Assembly (NCBI GenBank): GCA_023390695.1
Contig: JAEWCJ010000140.1
Coordinates: 1-11,809, forward strand
Source: Pseudomonadota bacterium
GTDB lineage: Bacteria; Pseudomonadota; Alphaproteobacteria; Rhizobiales; Xanthobacteraceae
Length of the DNA: 11,809 nucleotides
Direction of reading: 5' to 3'
In this document: in pieces, positions 1-6,321 of the stretch
Layout of the letters: each line of letters begins with the position of its first letter
Numbering within the stretch: position 1 is the first letter of the stretch
Program-made: the position numbers and the translations under genes
Notes under the pieces: model-generated
Told to the model about the DNA's origin: nothing
Database searches by the model: none
Seen by the model: the letters and a program-made list of their open reading frames with translations, nothing else

Positions 1-71
1 AGTGTCCTTCGAATCCGAAGTTCGCTCCCGAGGGCGCTGCAAAATCAAGCGAACTTCGGATTCGGGACACT
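1..71. repeat. long imperfect inverted repeat (REP-like element)
   Basis: The arms are 1-26 and 48-71. The inner 17 bases of each arm (10-26 and 48-64) are perfect complements, as are the outer 7 (1-7 and 65-71); the left arm carries two extra bases (8-9). The loop is 27-47. As RNA this would be a stem of about 24 pairs with a two-base bulge. It lies outside any gene, about 180 bases before the antiporter, and has no following T-run, so a terminator is unlikely. It resembles palindromic intergenic repeats that I associate from memory with Bradyrhizobium and Rhodopseudomonas genomes; copy number cannot be judged here. The arms could extend past the left edge. Confidence 0.75.
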
Positions 72-252
72 AGCGGCGCAGGGCTTTTCGCACCTCTCGC
101 GTCGGGAGAGGCTTGCCCATAACTTCGGCATTCGCTTCTTCACCCTTTCCCGCAGGGCGCGGAACCTTGCCCGGGCGCATCATACCCTTCTTCATTCTGA
201 CCGGATCAAACCCTAAAGTGGCAAACCCAAGGCGCCTCACAGGGACCCTCAT
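72..252. other. leader region before the antiporter gene
   Basis: No credible gene is seen. A small hairpin (arms 93-98 and 106-111, 6 pairs, 7-base loop) resembles the CTCTCC/GGAGAG palindromes common between genes in GC-rich alphaproteobacteria. No convincing -35/-10 pair was recognised. AGGGA at 241-245 is the likely ribosome binding site for the gene starting at 253, with 7 bases of spacing. Confidence 0.4.
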
Positions 253-2091
253 ATGGCCGCGGAAGCACAGAATGGCGAACTGATATATGTCGTCTCGCTG
301 CTGGTGGCCGGCGTCGTCGCCGTCCCGATCTTCCGGCGGCTCGGCCTCGGCTCGGTGCTCGGTTATCTCGCCGCCGGTCTCGCCATCGGCCCGTTCGGGC
401 TCAGACTGTTCACCGATCCGCAATCGATCCTGCACGTCGCCGAACTCGGCGTCGTCATGTATCTGTTCGTCATCGGTCTCGAAATGCAGCCGTCGCGGCT
501 GTGGTCCTTGCGGGGGGAAATCTTCGGCCTCGGCGCGCTGCAGGTCATGACCTGCGGCGCCCTGCTGACCGGCCTCGGCGTCCTGCTCGGCCTCACGCCG
601 GTGGTGGCGTTCTTCGCCGCCATGGGCTTCACGCTAACCTCGACCGCCGTCGTCATCCAGATTCTCGACGAGCGCGGCGACACCACGACACCGCAGGGCC
701 AGCGCATGGTGTCGATCCTGCTGCTGGAAGATCTCGCCATCGTCCCCCTGCTCGCACTCGTGGTGCTGCTGTCGCCGCAGGCGGGCGCCGAGGGCGGCGG
801 CTTCAACTGGCAGAGTCTCGCCATCGCTTTCGGATCTCTGGTGGCGCTTATCGTCGCCGGCCGTTATCTGCTCAATCCGATGTTCCGCATCATCGCCTCC
901 GCCAATGCGCGCGAGGTGCTCACCGCCGCGGCCCTGCTGGTGGTGCTGGGATCGGCGCTGGCGATGCAGCTCGGCGGCCTGTCGATGGCGATGGGCGCGT
1001 TTCTCGCCGGCGTCCTGCTGTCGGAATCGAGTTTCCGCCATCAGCTCGAGGCCGATATCGAGCCGTTCCGCGGCCTGTTGCTCGGGCTGTTCTTTCTCAG
1101 CGTCGGCATGTCGCTCGATCTTGGCGTGATGGCCGCGAACTGGCAGTTCGTGCTGTTCGGCGTCATCGCCTATATGCTGACCAAGGCGGCCGGCATCTAT
1201 CTGATCGCGCGGCTGTTGCGGGCCCCGCGCGAGGAAGCCTTGTATCGCACCTTCCTGTTCGCGCAGGACGGCGAATTCGCCTTCGTGCTGTATGCGGCGG
1301 CGGCCGCCGCCGGCATTTTCGACGCGCGCATCAACGCGGCGCTGACGGCGATGGTGATCCTGTCGATGGCGCTGACGCCGCTCGCCATCGTCGGCATGAA
1401 ACGCCTGCTGCCGGAGCAGAGACAGTCCTTCGACGGCGTGGAGAAAGCCAAGGACCTCTCCGGCAACGTTCTCATCATCGGTTTCGGCCGCTTCGGCCAG
1501 GTGGTCAGCCAGTGGTTCCTGGCGCGCGGTTTCGACATCACCATCATCGACACCGACACCGACATGATCCGCAGCGCCGCCGATTTCGGGTTCAAGATCT
1601 ATTATGGCGACGGCACCCGGCTCGACGTGCTGCACGCCTCCGGAGCCGACGAGGCGCGGATGATCGCGGTGTGCATCGACGAGCGCAGCGCCGCCAACAG
1701 GATCGTCGATCTCGCCAAGGCGGAATTCCCGCTGGCGCAGCTTCTGGTGCGCTCCTACGACCGCGAGCATTCGCTGGAGCTGATCCATGCCGGCGTCGAT
1801 TACCAGATCCGCGAATTGTTCGGCTCGGCGATGGCGTTCGGCGCCGAGGCCCTGCGGCGGCTGGACGTGCCGGCGGAAGAGGTCGAGGAGATCGGACAGA
1901 CATTGCGCCAGCGCGATGCCGACCGCGTGGCACTGGAGGTGGCGGGCGGGCTGATGGCCGGCCGCGCGCTGATCCAGGGCAATGCGCCAAAGCCGACGCC
2001 CTATACCCCGCCGAAGCGGGCGGCGCGGCCGCTGAGCGAGGAAACCGCCACGGTCACCCGCGGCAAGGAGGAAAAGTCCGAGGCCTCCTGA
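253..2091 (+). CDS. Kef-type monovalent cation:proton antiporter (CPA2) with TrkA-N domain
   Basis: 612-residue inner-membrane protein of the KefB/KefC type, expected to exchange K+ (or Na+) for H+ and be gated by its cytoplasmic nucleotide-binding domain. Residues about 8-385 form hydrophobic transmembrane segments. Family landmarks are GVVMYLFVIGLEM (66-78), the LLLED pair (E159-D160) in the mid-membrane region, the AMGAFLAGVLL stretch (246-256), and the HQLEADIEPF loop (263-272) that corresponds to the regulatory loop of KefC. A Rossmann TrkA-N/RCK domain follows, with GFGRFGQ at 410-416 and the acidic IIDTD strand end at 431-435. Length is normal for KefB/C (about 600). The ATG at 253 has AGGGA upstream. 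The last 35 residues are charged and probably disordered. No KefF/KefG-like ancillary oxidoreductase gene lies nearby, so gating by glutathione adducts is unproven. Exact ion and Kef subtype are not decided. Confidence 0.93.
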   Translation: MAAEAQNGELIYVVSLLVAGVVAVPIFRRLGLGSVLGYLAAGLAIGPFGLRLFTDPQSILHVAELGVVMYLFVIGLEMQPSRLWSLRGEIFGLGALQVMTCGALLTGLGVLLGLTPVVAFFAAMGFTLTSTAVVIQILDERGDTTTPQGQRMVSILLLEDLAIVPLLALVVLLSPQAGAEGGGFNWQSLAIAFGSLVALIVAGRYLLNPMFRIIASANAREVLTAAALLVVLGSALAMQLGGLSMAMGAFLAGVLLSESSFRHQLEADIEPFRGLLLGLFFLSVGMSLDLGVMAANWQFVLFGVIAYMLTKAAGIYLIARLLRAPREEALYRTFLFAQDGEFAFVLYAAAAAAGIFDARINAALTAMVILSMALTPLAIVGMKRLLPEQRQSFDGVEKAKDLSGNVLIIGFGRFGQVVSQWFLARGFDITIIDTDTDMIRSAADFGFKIYYGDGTRLDVLHASGADEARMIAVCIDERSAANRIVDLAKAEFPLAQLLVRSYDREHSLELIHAGVDYQIRELFGSAMAFGAEALRRLDVPAEEVEEIGQTLRQRDADRVALEVAGGLMAGRALIQGNAPKPTPYTPPKRAARPLSEETATVTRGKEEKSEAS

Positions 2092-2111
2092 GCGCGGAAC
2101 GCGACCAAACC

Positions 2112-2125
2112 TTGACCCCGGTCAA
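2112..2125 (+). promoter_or_regulatory. FixK/FNR-type box upstream of hemN
   Basis: TTGACCCCGGTCAA is a perfect palindrome of the form TTGA-N6-TCAA, matching the FNR/FixK consensus (TTGAT-N4-ATCAA; more relaxed in Bradyrhizobium FixK2). It lies in the 57-base gap between the antiporter stop and hemN. hemN genes are known FixK/FNR targets in related bacteria, so activation at low oxygen is a strong inference. The centre (2118.5) is only about 30 bases before the ATG at 2149, which bears on the start choice. Confidence 0.75.
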
Positions 2126-2148
2126 GGACGGCGTCCCGCGGCTCCGGC

Positions 2149-3489
2149 ATGCATGCGTTCATGACGGCCCATCTGACGCTGCTGGAACGCAACGTTCCCC
2201 GCTACACCTCCTATCCGACCGCGCCGCATTTCTCGCCGCGGGTCGGGGCCCGCGACTATGACGGCTGGCTCGCCGGACTGCCGGCGGAGGCGACGCTCTC
2301 GCTCTATCTGCACGTGCCCTATTGCACCGAGCTCTGCCATTATTGCGGCTGCAACACCAAGGCGACGCGGCAGCGCGCGCCGGTCGACCGCTATGCGGAG
2401 CTGCTGCTGGCCGAGATCGAGCTGATCGCGGCCCGGACCGGCCGGCGCCGCGCCGTGCATCTGCATTGGGGCGGCGGCACGCCCTCGATCCTCGGCGGCG
2501 ACTGGCTGCGGCGCATCGCCGGCGCGCTCGGCGCGGCGTTCGACCTGTCGGCATTGCGCGAACACAATATCGAGCTCGATCCGCGCAAGGTGACGCGGCC
2601 GCTGGTCGCGGCGCTGTCGGAGATCGGCGTCAACCGCGTCAGCCTCGGCGTGCAGGATTTCGCACCGCATGTGCAACGCGCGATCGGCCGCATCCAGCCC
2701 TTCGACCTGGTCGAGCGCAGCGTCGCGCTGCTGCGCGAGGCCGGCATCGCCAGCATCAATCTCGACCTGATGTACGGCCTGCCGCAACAGGGCGGCGCCG
2801 ACGTCGCGCGCAGCGCCGAGCTTGCGGTCACGCTCGCCCCCGAACGCCTCGCGCTGTTCGGCTATGCGCATGTGCCCTGGTTCAAGAAGCACCAATCGCT
2901 GATCAAGGATTCCGACCTGCCGGGGCCGGAAGAACGACTGCAGCAGGCGCGCATCGCCGCCGACATCTTCGCCGCGTCGGGCTATGCGGCGATCGGGCTC
3001 GATCACTTTGCCCGCCCCGGGGATGACCTCGCCCTTGCCGCCCGCGAGCGGCGGCTGCACCGCAATTTTCAAGGCTACACCACCGACACGGCCGATGCAT
3101 TGATCGGCCTCGGTGCGTCCGCGATCGGACGCCTGCCGCAGGGGTTTGTGCAGAACGCGCCCGATGTCGCCGGCTATGCGCGCGCAGTGGAGGCCGGGCG
3201 GCCGGCCATCGTGAAGGGACTGGCGCTGACAGGCGACGACCGGCGGCGCGCGGCGATCATCGAACGCCTGATGTGCGACCTGCGGCTCGATCTCAGCCGG
3301 TTCGGCGGCGCGCATCATTTCCGGGCCGAGATCGCCGCGCTGGAGCACCTGGCAGATGCGGGCCTGCTCACCATCGAGGGCGAGAGCATCGCCATCTCCG
3401 AAGCCGGCCGGCCCTTCGTGCGGCTCGCCGCCGCCGCCTTCGACGCCTATCTGCCGGCGAACCAGACCCGCCATTCGCTGGCGGTGTGA
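2149..3489 (+). CDS. hemN: oxygen-independent coproporphyrinogen III dehydrogenase HemN
   Basis: 446-residue cytoplasmic radical SAM enzyme that oxidatively decarboxylates coproporphyrinogen III to protoporphyrinogen IX without O2, allowing haem synthesis under microaerobic or anaerobic conditions. Visible signatures: RYTSYPTAPHF near the N-terminus (18-28), typical of true HemN; the [4Fe-4S] motif C59-x3-C63-x2-C66 followed by GC68 (E. coli HemN has the same CxxxCxxCxC layout); and the GGGTPS SAM-binding motif (108-113). The presence of both the N-terminal RYTSYPTA block and the CGC ending argues against the HemW-like paralogue. Length matches E. coli HemN (457). Starts at 2149 and 2161 are both ATG with poor Shine-Dalgarno sequences; if the upstream FixK box acts at the usual -41.5, transcription would start near 2160, favouring 2161 (four residues shorter). 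Confidence 0.95.
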   Translation: MHAFMTAHLTLLERNVPRYTSYPTAPHFSPRVGARDYDGWLAGLPAEATLSLYLHVPYCTELCHYCGCNTKATRQRAPVDRYAELLLAEIELIAARTGRRRAVHLHWGGGTPSILGGDWLRRIAGALGAAFDLSALREHNIELDPRKVTRPLVAALSEIGVNRVSLGVQDFAPHVQRAIGRIQPFDLVERSVALLREAGIASINLDLMYGLPQQGGADVARSAELAVTLAPERLALFGYAHVPWFKKHQSLIKDSDLPGPEERLQQARIAADIFAASGYAAIGLDHFARPGDDLALAARERRLHRNFQGYTTDTADALIGLGASAIGRLPQGFVQNAPDVAGYARAVEAGRPAIVKGLALTGDDRRRAAIIERLMCDLRLDLSRFGGAHHFRAEIAALEHLADAGLLTIEGESIAISEAGRPFVRLAAAAFDAYLPANQTRHSLAV

Positions 3490-3499
3490 TCAGGACAGA

Positions 3500-3751
3500 T
3501 CAGTTCGCTTTCGCCCGCTCGAAGCGCTCGGCATTCGGGCAGAAGGCCGGCACATGCGCGACGTGCTCCGGCGCACGTTGCAGCCAGTCGCGGCAGACAT
3601 CGCCCGCGCCGCAGAACTGGCATGTGCGGATCGCAGCGACGAGATCCTGGCCGCGGTGGCTGATGGCGAACCGGTCCATATCGACCCCGGCCTTGTCCAT
3701 CATCGCCCGCATGCTGGCCATTTTGCGTTCTATCCGGTCAACGAATGACAT
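3500..3751 (-). CDS. DUF6455 family small cysteine-containing protein
   Basis: 83-residue protein of unknown function, recognised as the alphaproteobacterial DUF6455 type from its C-terminal block with DVCRDWL (51-57) and PAFCPNAERF (68-77). Four cysteines are present (C44, C47, C53, C71), in a C-x2-C-x5-C-x17-C layout that could bind metal or an Fe-S cluster; this is inference. The N-terminus (1-25) is methionine-rich and probably helical. The start is set by ATG at 3749-3751 with a strong GGAGGAG ribosome site at 3756-3762; the frame remains open upstream to a TTG at 3823 but nothing supports starting there. It converges with hemN (10-base gap) and lies 74 bases downstream of the DUF188 gene on the same strand. 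An imperfect FixK-like box at 3810-3823 suggests oxygen control. Confidence 0.85.
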   Translation of the reverse strand: MSFVDRIERKMASMRAMMDKAGVDMDRFAISHRGQDLVAAIRTCQFCGAGDVCRDWLQRAPEHVAHVPAFCPNAERFERAKAN

Positions 3752-3809
3752 GACACTCCTCCGAAGCGTTTGCGTCGGAAGCAGGCTGCACCCCCTGCCG
3801 CAAAAATCC

Positions 3810-3823
3810 TTGATCCAGCACAA
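3810..3823 (-). promoter_or_regulatory. imperfect FixK/FNR-like box upstream of the DUF6455 gene
   Basis: On the minus strand it reads TTGTGCTGGATCAA. The right half (ATCAA) is perfect and the left half (TTGT for TTGA) has one mismatch. The centre is 65.5 bases from the DUF6455 ATG, so a start site at -41.5 would give a leader of about 24 bases that still includes the ribosome site. No good -10 is visible. It lies between the DUF188 stop and the DUF6455 start. Confidence 0.4.
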
Positions 3824-3825
3824 AT

Positions 3826-4299
3826 TCAGGGCGGTGCGCCCCGCTCCGCCGCGCGTTTCAGCCTGACGATCGCCTGGTCAAGCGCCGACAGGAAGGCCGA
3901 GCGGTCGCGCGGCGAAAACGGCTTCGGCCCGCCGGTGACGGCCCCGGCGGACCGCAACTCGTCCATCAGGTTGCGGGTGGCCAGCGTCATGCCGATGGAA
4001 TCCTCGGTGAAGACGCGGCCATTCGGCGCGATCACCGACGCACCCGCCTTCACCGCGCGGCTGGCGAGCGGAATGTCGGCGGTGACGACGATCTTCCCCG
4101 CCACAGCACGGTCGGCGATCCAGTTGTCAGCCTCGTCCATGCCGGACGGTACGATCACCCGCTCGATCATCGGATCGCGCGGCACATTGATGAAACTGTT
4201 CGACACCACGAACACCTTCAGGCGATGCCGTTCCGCCACCCGGTAGATTTCATTCTTTACCGGACAGGCGTCGGCGTCGACATAAATCTCGATTGTCAT
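3826..4299 (-). CDS. yaiI: YaiI/YqxD family protein (DUF188, UPF0178)
   Basis: 157-residue cytoplasmic protein of the UPF0178/DUF188 family, with a PIN-like fold and no established biochemical role. Landmarks are DADACPVK (8-15), the [10 protein letters not shown] acidic block, [18 protein letters not shown] and [11 protein letters not shown] near the C-terminus; all are characteristic of the family, and the clustered aspartates suggest metal-dependent nucleic-acid chemistry (inference). The ATG at 4299 is chosen because homologues begin MxIxVDADACP; an upstream in-frame GTG at 4332 would add 11 residues without conservation. No strong Shine-Dalgarno is visible. Length is normal (about 150). 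It is followed by DUF6455 on the same strand. Confidence 0.93.
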   Translation of the reverse strand: MTIEIYVDADACPVKNEIYRVAERHRLKVFVVSNSFINVPRDPMIERVIVPSGMDEADNWIADRAVAGKIVVTADIPLASRAVKAGASVIAPNGRVFTEDSIGMTLATRNLMDELRSAGAVTGGPKPFSPRDRSAFLSALDQAIVRLKRAAERGAPP

Positions 4300-4337
4300 C
4301 GCCGCGGTATGGCCGCATCGGACGCCGAACACAAGAT

Positions 4338-4420
4338 CGGAGGCAGGCGGCCACCCTGAGCTGATGAAATCACGCGGATGGAGTTGCGTATAGTCCCATC
4401 GCTTTCCGGCAGAGGGTGAG
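4338..4420 (-). pseudogene. decayed fragment of a CoxE-type VWA gene
   Basis: This stretch aligns base for base with 6910-6992, the part of the intact VWA gene encoding about residues 349-375, in the same orientation. A core with CCGGAAAGCG, GGGACTATACGCAA and CATCCGCGTGAT differs at few positions from its counterpart; overall my hand alignment gives roughly 70% identity with two compensating single-base indels. Read on the minus strand it still gives PLPES...SIR...GGR against PVPES...SIR...GGR in the intact protein. It has no start, carries indels and is too short to function. The last 16 or so codons of the gene cannot be recognised to its left, where the DUF188 gene begins. Confidence 0.65.
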
Positions 4421-4549
4421 CGGTGCTAGCTCACATGACGCGCAGCAGAATGCAGGGTGACGGATCATAAGATCGGCCGCGGATTTTGCTTCTCTTTGTC
4501 CGGGCTACGCTCGATCTAACTTCGCTATCGGCTGCATGAAAAATTCGAT

Positions 4550-4567
4550 TGAACGCATCGGCGTTCA
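4550..4567. promoter_or_regulatory. palindrome, possible operator or hairpin
   Basis: TGAACGC-ATCG-GCGTTCA is a perfect 7-base inverted repeat with a 4-base spacer. It sits about 60 bases upstream of the candidate -35 element of the flavoprotein promoter, a place where an activator could bind. The binding protein is unknown, and the site may be chance. Confidence 0.3.
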
Positions 4568-4625
4568 GATCTGCAAAAAGTCTAGCACGAATGTATCGTA
4601 ATCGTGCACGCTCCGCGCAAAATAT

Positions 4626-4653
4626 TTGCAAAGCTGCATGTGTTGCCTATAGT
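4626..4653 (+). promoter_or_regulatory. candidate sigma-70 promoter for the flavoprotein gene
   Basis: TTGCAA (4626-4631; 4 of 6 to TTGACA), a 16-base spacer and TATAGT (4648-4653; 5 of 6 to TATAAT) lie in the AT-richer part of this gap. The predicted start near 4660 gives a leader of about 83 bases before the ATG at 4743. Confidence 0.45.
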
Positions 4654-4742
4654 GACTCACATTGCGCACGTCTTAGCGAACGAGCGGAGCGCATGTCGGG
4701 CCGGTCGGCCATTCCGAAAAAACTCATCAGGGAGTGAACGCG

Positions 4743-6065
4743 ATGCTCGATCGTCGCCGGTTCCTTGGTGCGTCGGCCGCGACCCTGGCTGCCGCACCTG
4801 CTTTTGCGCAACCTTCTCTCGTCCGCGCCCCGAGCGAATTGATGCCAAAAGGCAGTCAGCCACGCGTCGTGATTGTCGGCGGCGGATGGGGCGGCCTGAC
4901 TGCGGCGCGATATCTGCGCGAGCAGTCGCCCAATGCCGAAGTGATTCTGCTGGAGCGCAACCCGGTCTTCTGGTCGGGGCCGATGAGCAACAAATGGCTG
5001 ATCGACATCGTCGACAGCGACTATCTGATGCACGACATGCTGCGGCCGGCGCAGAAATACGGCTACAAGCTGGTCCAGACCGAGGTGAACGGCATCGAGC
5101 GCGACCAGAAGATCGTGCGCACCGCGCACGGGACGCTGTCCTACGATTTTCTCATCATCGCCGGCGGCATCCGCAACGCCTACGATGCCTGGTTCGGCAA
5201 CGACCGCAAAGCCATCGACCATACGCGACAGGCTTTTCCCTCCGCCTATATCCCCAATGCGGAGGCCGTCGCGCTCAAGCACAAGGTGCGCAATTTCAAG
5301 GGCGGCACGATCGTGATGACGCTGCCCCCGCCGCCGCATCGCTGCCCGCCCTCGCCCTACGAACGCGCCTGCATCATGGCCTGGCATTTCAAGACCAACA
5401 AAATCCCGGCCAAGATCGTCATTCTCGATCCCAAACCGCGCGTGATGCCGATCGGCGAAGGCTTCCGCACGGCCTTCAAGGAGCTTTATCCCGACATCAT
5501 CCAGCATGTGCCGAACGCAGGCGTGAAGGAGGTTGACCCGTTCAACAAGCGGATCGTCACGGCGGCCGGCGAATTCAAGTTCGACGACGCCATCCTGATG
5601 CCGCCGCATCAGGCCTCCGATCTCGTCTGGCAGACCGACCTGATCGGCAAGACGCCGGACGGAAAGCCGACCGGCTGGGCCGATATCCACCCCACCATGC
5701 TGCACGCCAGAAGCGACGAGAATGTCTATGTGATCGGCGATTCGATGGGCGCCGTATCGAAACAGTTCGGCCATTACCCGAAGAGCGGACACGTCGCCAA
5801 CTTCGTGGGCAAGATTGCGGCGACCTATATCGCCCAGCGCATTGCCGGCAAGGAGGTGAAAGTGCTGCTGCCGGACAATCTCTGCTTCATGATGGTCAAT
5901 CCCACCCCGCAGCGTGAAGCGATCTCGGTGGAGTTCTCCTACGATCTCGGCCCCGACGGCACCATCAGGCAGATCCAGAACGATATCGACATGCGCTCGC
6001 ACGAGCTCGTGGAGGAGGATTTCAAATGGGCCAAGCGGATGTTTGACGATTTCGTCAGGGTCTGA
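4743..6065 (+). CDS. Tat-exported FAD oxidoreductase, flavocytochrome c sulfide dehydrogenase flavoprotein family
   Basis: 440-residue pyridine-nucleotide-disulfide-type flavoprotein related to FccB/SoxF and sulfide:quinone reductases. Family members oxidise sulfide to sulfur in the periplasm, passing electrons to a cytochrome c subunit. A twin-arginine signal (DRRRFLGASAATLAAA, cut likely after AFA at 23) implies folded export. The FAD Rossmann motif is VVIVGGGWGG (42-51); the second FAD motif is NVYVIGDSM (327-335). Both redox cysteines appear conserved: C201 in PPHRCPPSPYERAC and C381 in DNLCFMMV. The cysteine that covalently holds FAD in Allochromatium FccB appears replaced: the usual Y-x-T-C-P-x-S-N motif reads FWSGPMSN, with G79. 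Start: ATG 4743 with AGGGAG at 4729-4734; the GTG at 4734 overlaps that site and is rejected. No fccA-like cytochrome is adjacent, so the true acceptor and substrate are open. Confidence 0.88.
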   Translation: MLDRRRFLGASAATLAAAPAFAQPSLVRAPSELMPKGSQPRVVIVGGGWGGLTAARYLREQSPNAEVILLERNPVFWSGPMSNKWLIDIVDSDYLMHDMLRPAQKYGYKLVQTEVNGIERDQKIVRTAHGTLSYDFLIIAGGIRNAYDAWFGNDRKAIDHTRQAFPSAYIPNAEAVALKHKVRNFKGGTIVMTLPPPPHRCPPSPYERACIMAWHFKTNKIPAKIVILDPKPRVMPIGEGFRTAFKELYPDIIQHVPNAGVKEVDPFNKRIVTAAGEFKFDDAILMPPHQASDLVWQTDLIGKTPDGKPTGWADIHPTMLHARSDENVYVIGDSMGAVSKQFGHYPKSGHVANFVGKIAATYIAQRIAGKEVKVLLPDNLCFMMVNPTPQREAISVEFSYDLGPDGTIRQIQNDIDMRSHELVEEDFKWAKRMFDDFVRV

Positions 6066-6082
6066 GCGGCGGGCTTGAGCAT

Positions 6083-6106
6083 GCGGTGAGCGGCGACGCT
6101 CACCGC
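6083..6106 (+). terminator. hairpin after the flavoprotein gene
   Basis: Perfect 10-base-pair stem (6083-6092 with 6097-6106) closed by a GCGA tetraloop of the stable GNRA type, starting 17 bases after the stop codon. There is no T-run, so it is either a weak terminator or an RNA-protecting 3' hairpin. Its right arm runs into the VWA remnant at 6100-6138. Confidence 0.5.
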
Positions 6107-6138
6107 ACCAATTCCCGCATCGCGCGGTCAAACCGTCT
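6100..6138 (-). pseudogene. displaced 3' end of a CoxE-type VWA gene
   Basis: On the minus strand this reads FDRAMRELVR followed by TGA; the intact VWA protein ends LDQAMRELVR followed by TAG. At DNA level 6102-6123 matches 6864-6885 at 21 of 22 positions, with weaker similarity continuing to about 6137. Upstream of these codons the frame bears no resemblance to the VWA protein. It is therefore an isolated gene end, and with the intact copy it forms a direct repeat around the toxin-antitoxin genes. Confidence 0.7.
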
Positions 6139-6163
6139 ATCTCGGCGACTGCAGGCGGGACAT

Positions 6164-6206
6164 AAGGGCAGTCCGGATATTGCTTCGCCTCATCCGGACT
6201 GCCCTT
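6164..6206. repeat. perfect 15-bp inverted repeat
   Basis: Arms 6164-6178 and 6192-6206 are exact complements (core GGGCAGTCCGGAT) around a 13-base loop. A few unpaired bases follow on each side without a T-run. It lies between the flavoprotein and the antitoxin gene. It could be a bidirectional terminator, a transcript stabiliser or a small dispersed repeat; the sequence alone does not decide. Confidence 0.65.
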
Positions 6207-6309
6207 GCTGAAGACACAGACAGAGGAACGCCACAGGCGCATGAAAAGTCGCGTTCTGCGCGCAACGCCGATGAAAATTGCACGGTGGCGAACCCCCTCA
6301 ATGCGCTGC

Positions 6310-6315
6310 TATATT
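6310..6315 (+). promoter_or_regulatory. -10 element abutting the antitoxin start codon
   Basis: TATATT matches TATAAT at 5 of 6 and ends 6 bases before the antitoxin ATG (6322), so transcription would begin at or next to the A of the start codon. No Shine-Dalgarno precedes this ATG, which agrees with a leaderless message. The -35 is poor (TGGCGA at 6286-6291, 18-base spacer), as often seen in autoregulated toxin-antitoxin promoters. Confidence 0.4.
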
Positions 6316-6321
6316 TGACAC

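Larger units (their letters stand above)
4421..4742. other. less GC-rich upstream region of the flavoprotein gene
   Basis: No gene was found. The sequence is clearly less GC-rich than its surroundings. It contains a short inverted repeat GTGAGC/GCTCAC (4416-4421 and 4429-4434), a 7-base-pair palindrome at 4550-4567, and a candidate promoter at 4626-4653. Short open frames crossing it show no codon bias or recognisable motif. Confidence 0.5.

Noticed and set aside
2122..3474. 450-residue open frame on the minus strand across hemN
   Set aside because: It is exactly antisense to a gene with full HemN motifs; composition (many R, A, G, Q, H) is that of a GC-rich shadow frame, with no family motif.
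3752..3823. N-terminal extension of the DUF6455 gene to a TTG codon
   Set aside because: GGAGGAG sits just before the ATG at 3751 and the extension is unlike family members; it would also place the FixK-like box inside the gene.
3770..4246. plus-strand open frame opposite the DUF188 gene
   Set aside because: The minus strand carries every DUF188 signature; the plus frame has none.
4416..4434. GTGAGC/GCTCAC inverted repeat next to the older VWA remnant, resembling the hairpin at 6083-6106
   Set aside because: Only six base pairs; the likeness to the second hairpin (shared GGTGAGCGG) is suggestive of a junction sequence but too short to claim as an attachment site.
4734..4742. GTG start for the flavoprotein three codons earlier
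   Set aside because: The GTG is part of the ribosome site serving the ATG at 4743, and the Tat signal is better formed from the ATG.
4647..6242. 531-residue open frame on the minus strand across the flavoprotein gene
   Set aside because: Antisense shadow of a well-supported gene; histidine- and aspartate-rich sequence without domains, and it runs through hairpins and the VWA remnant.
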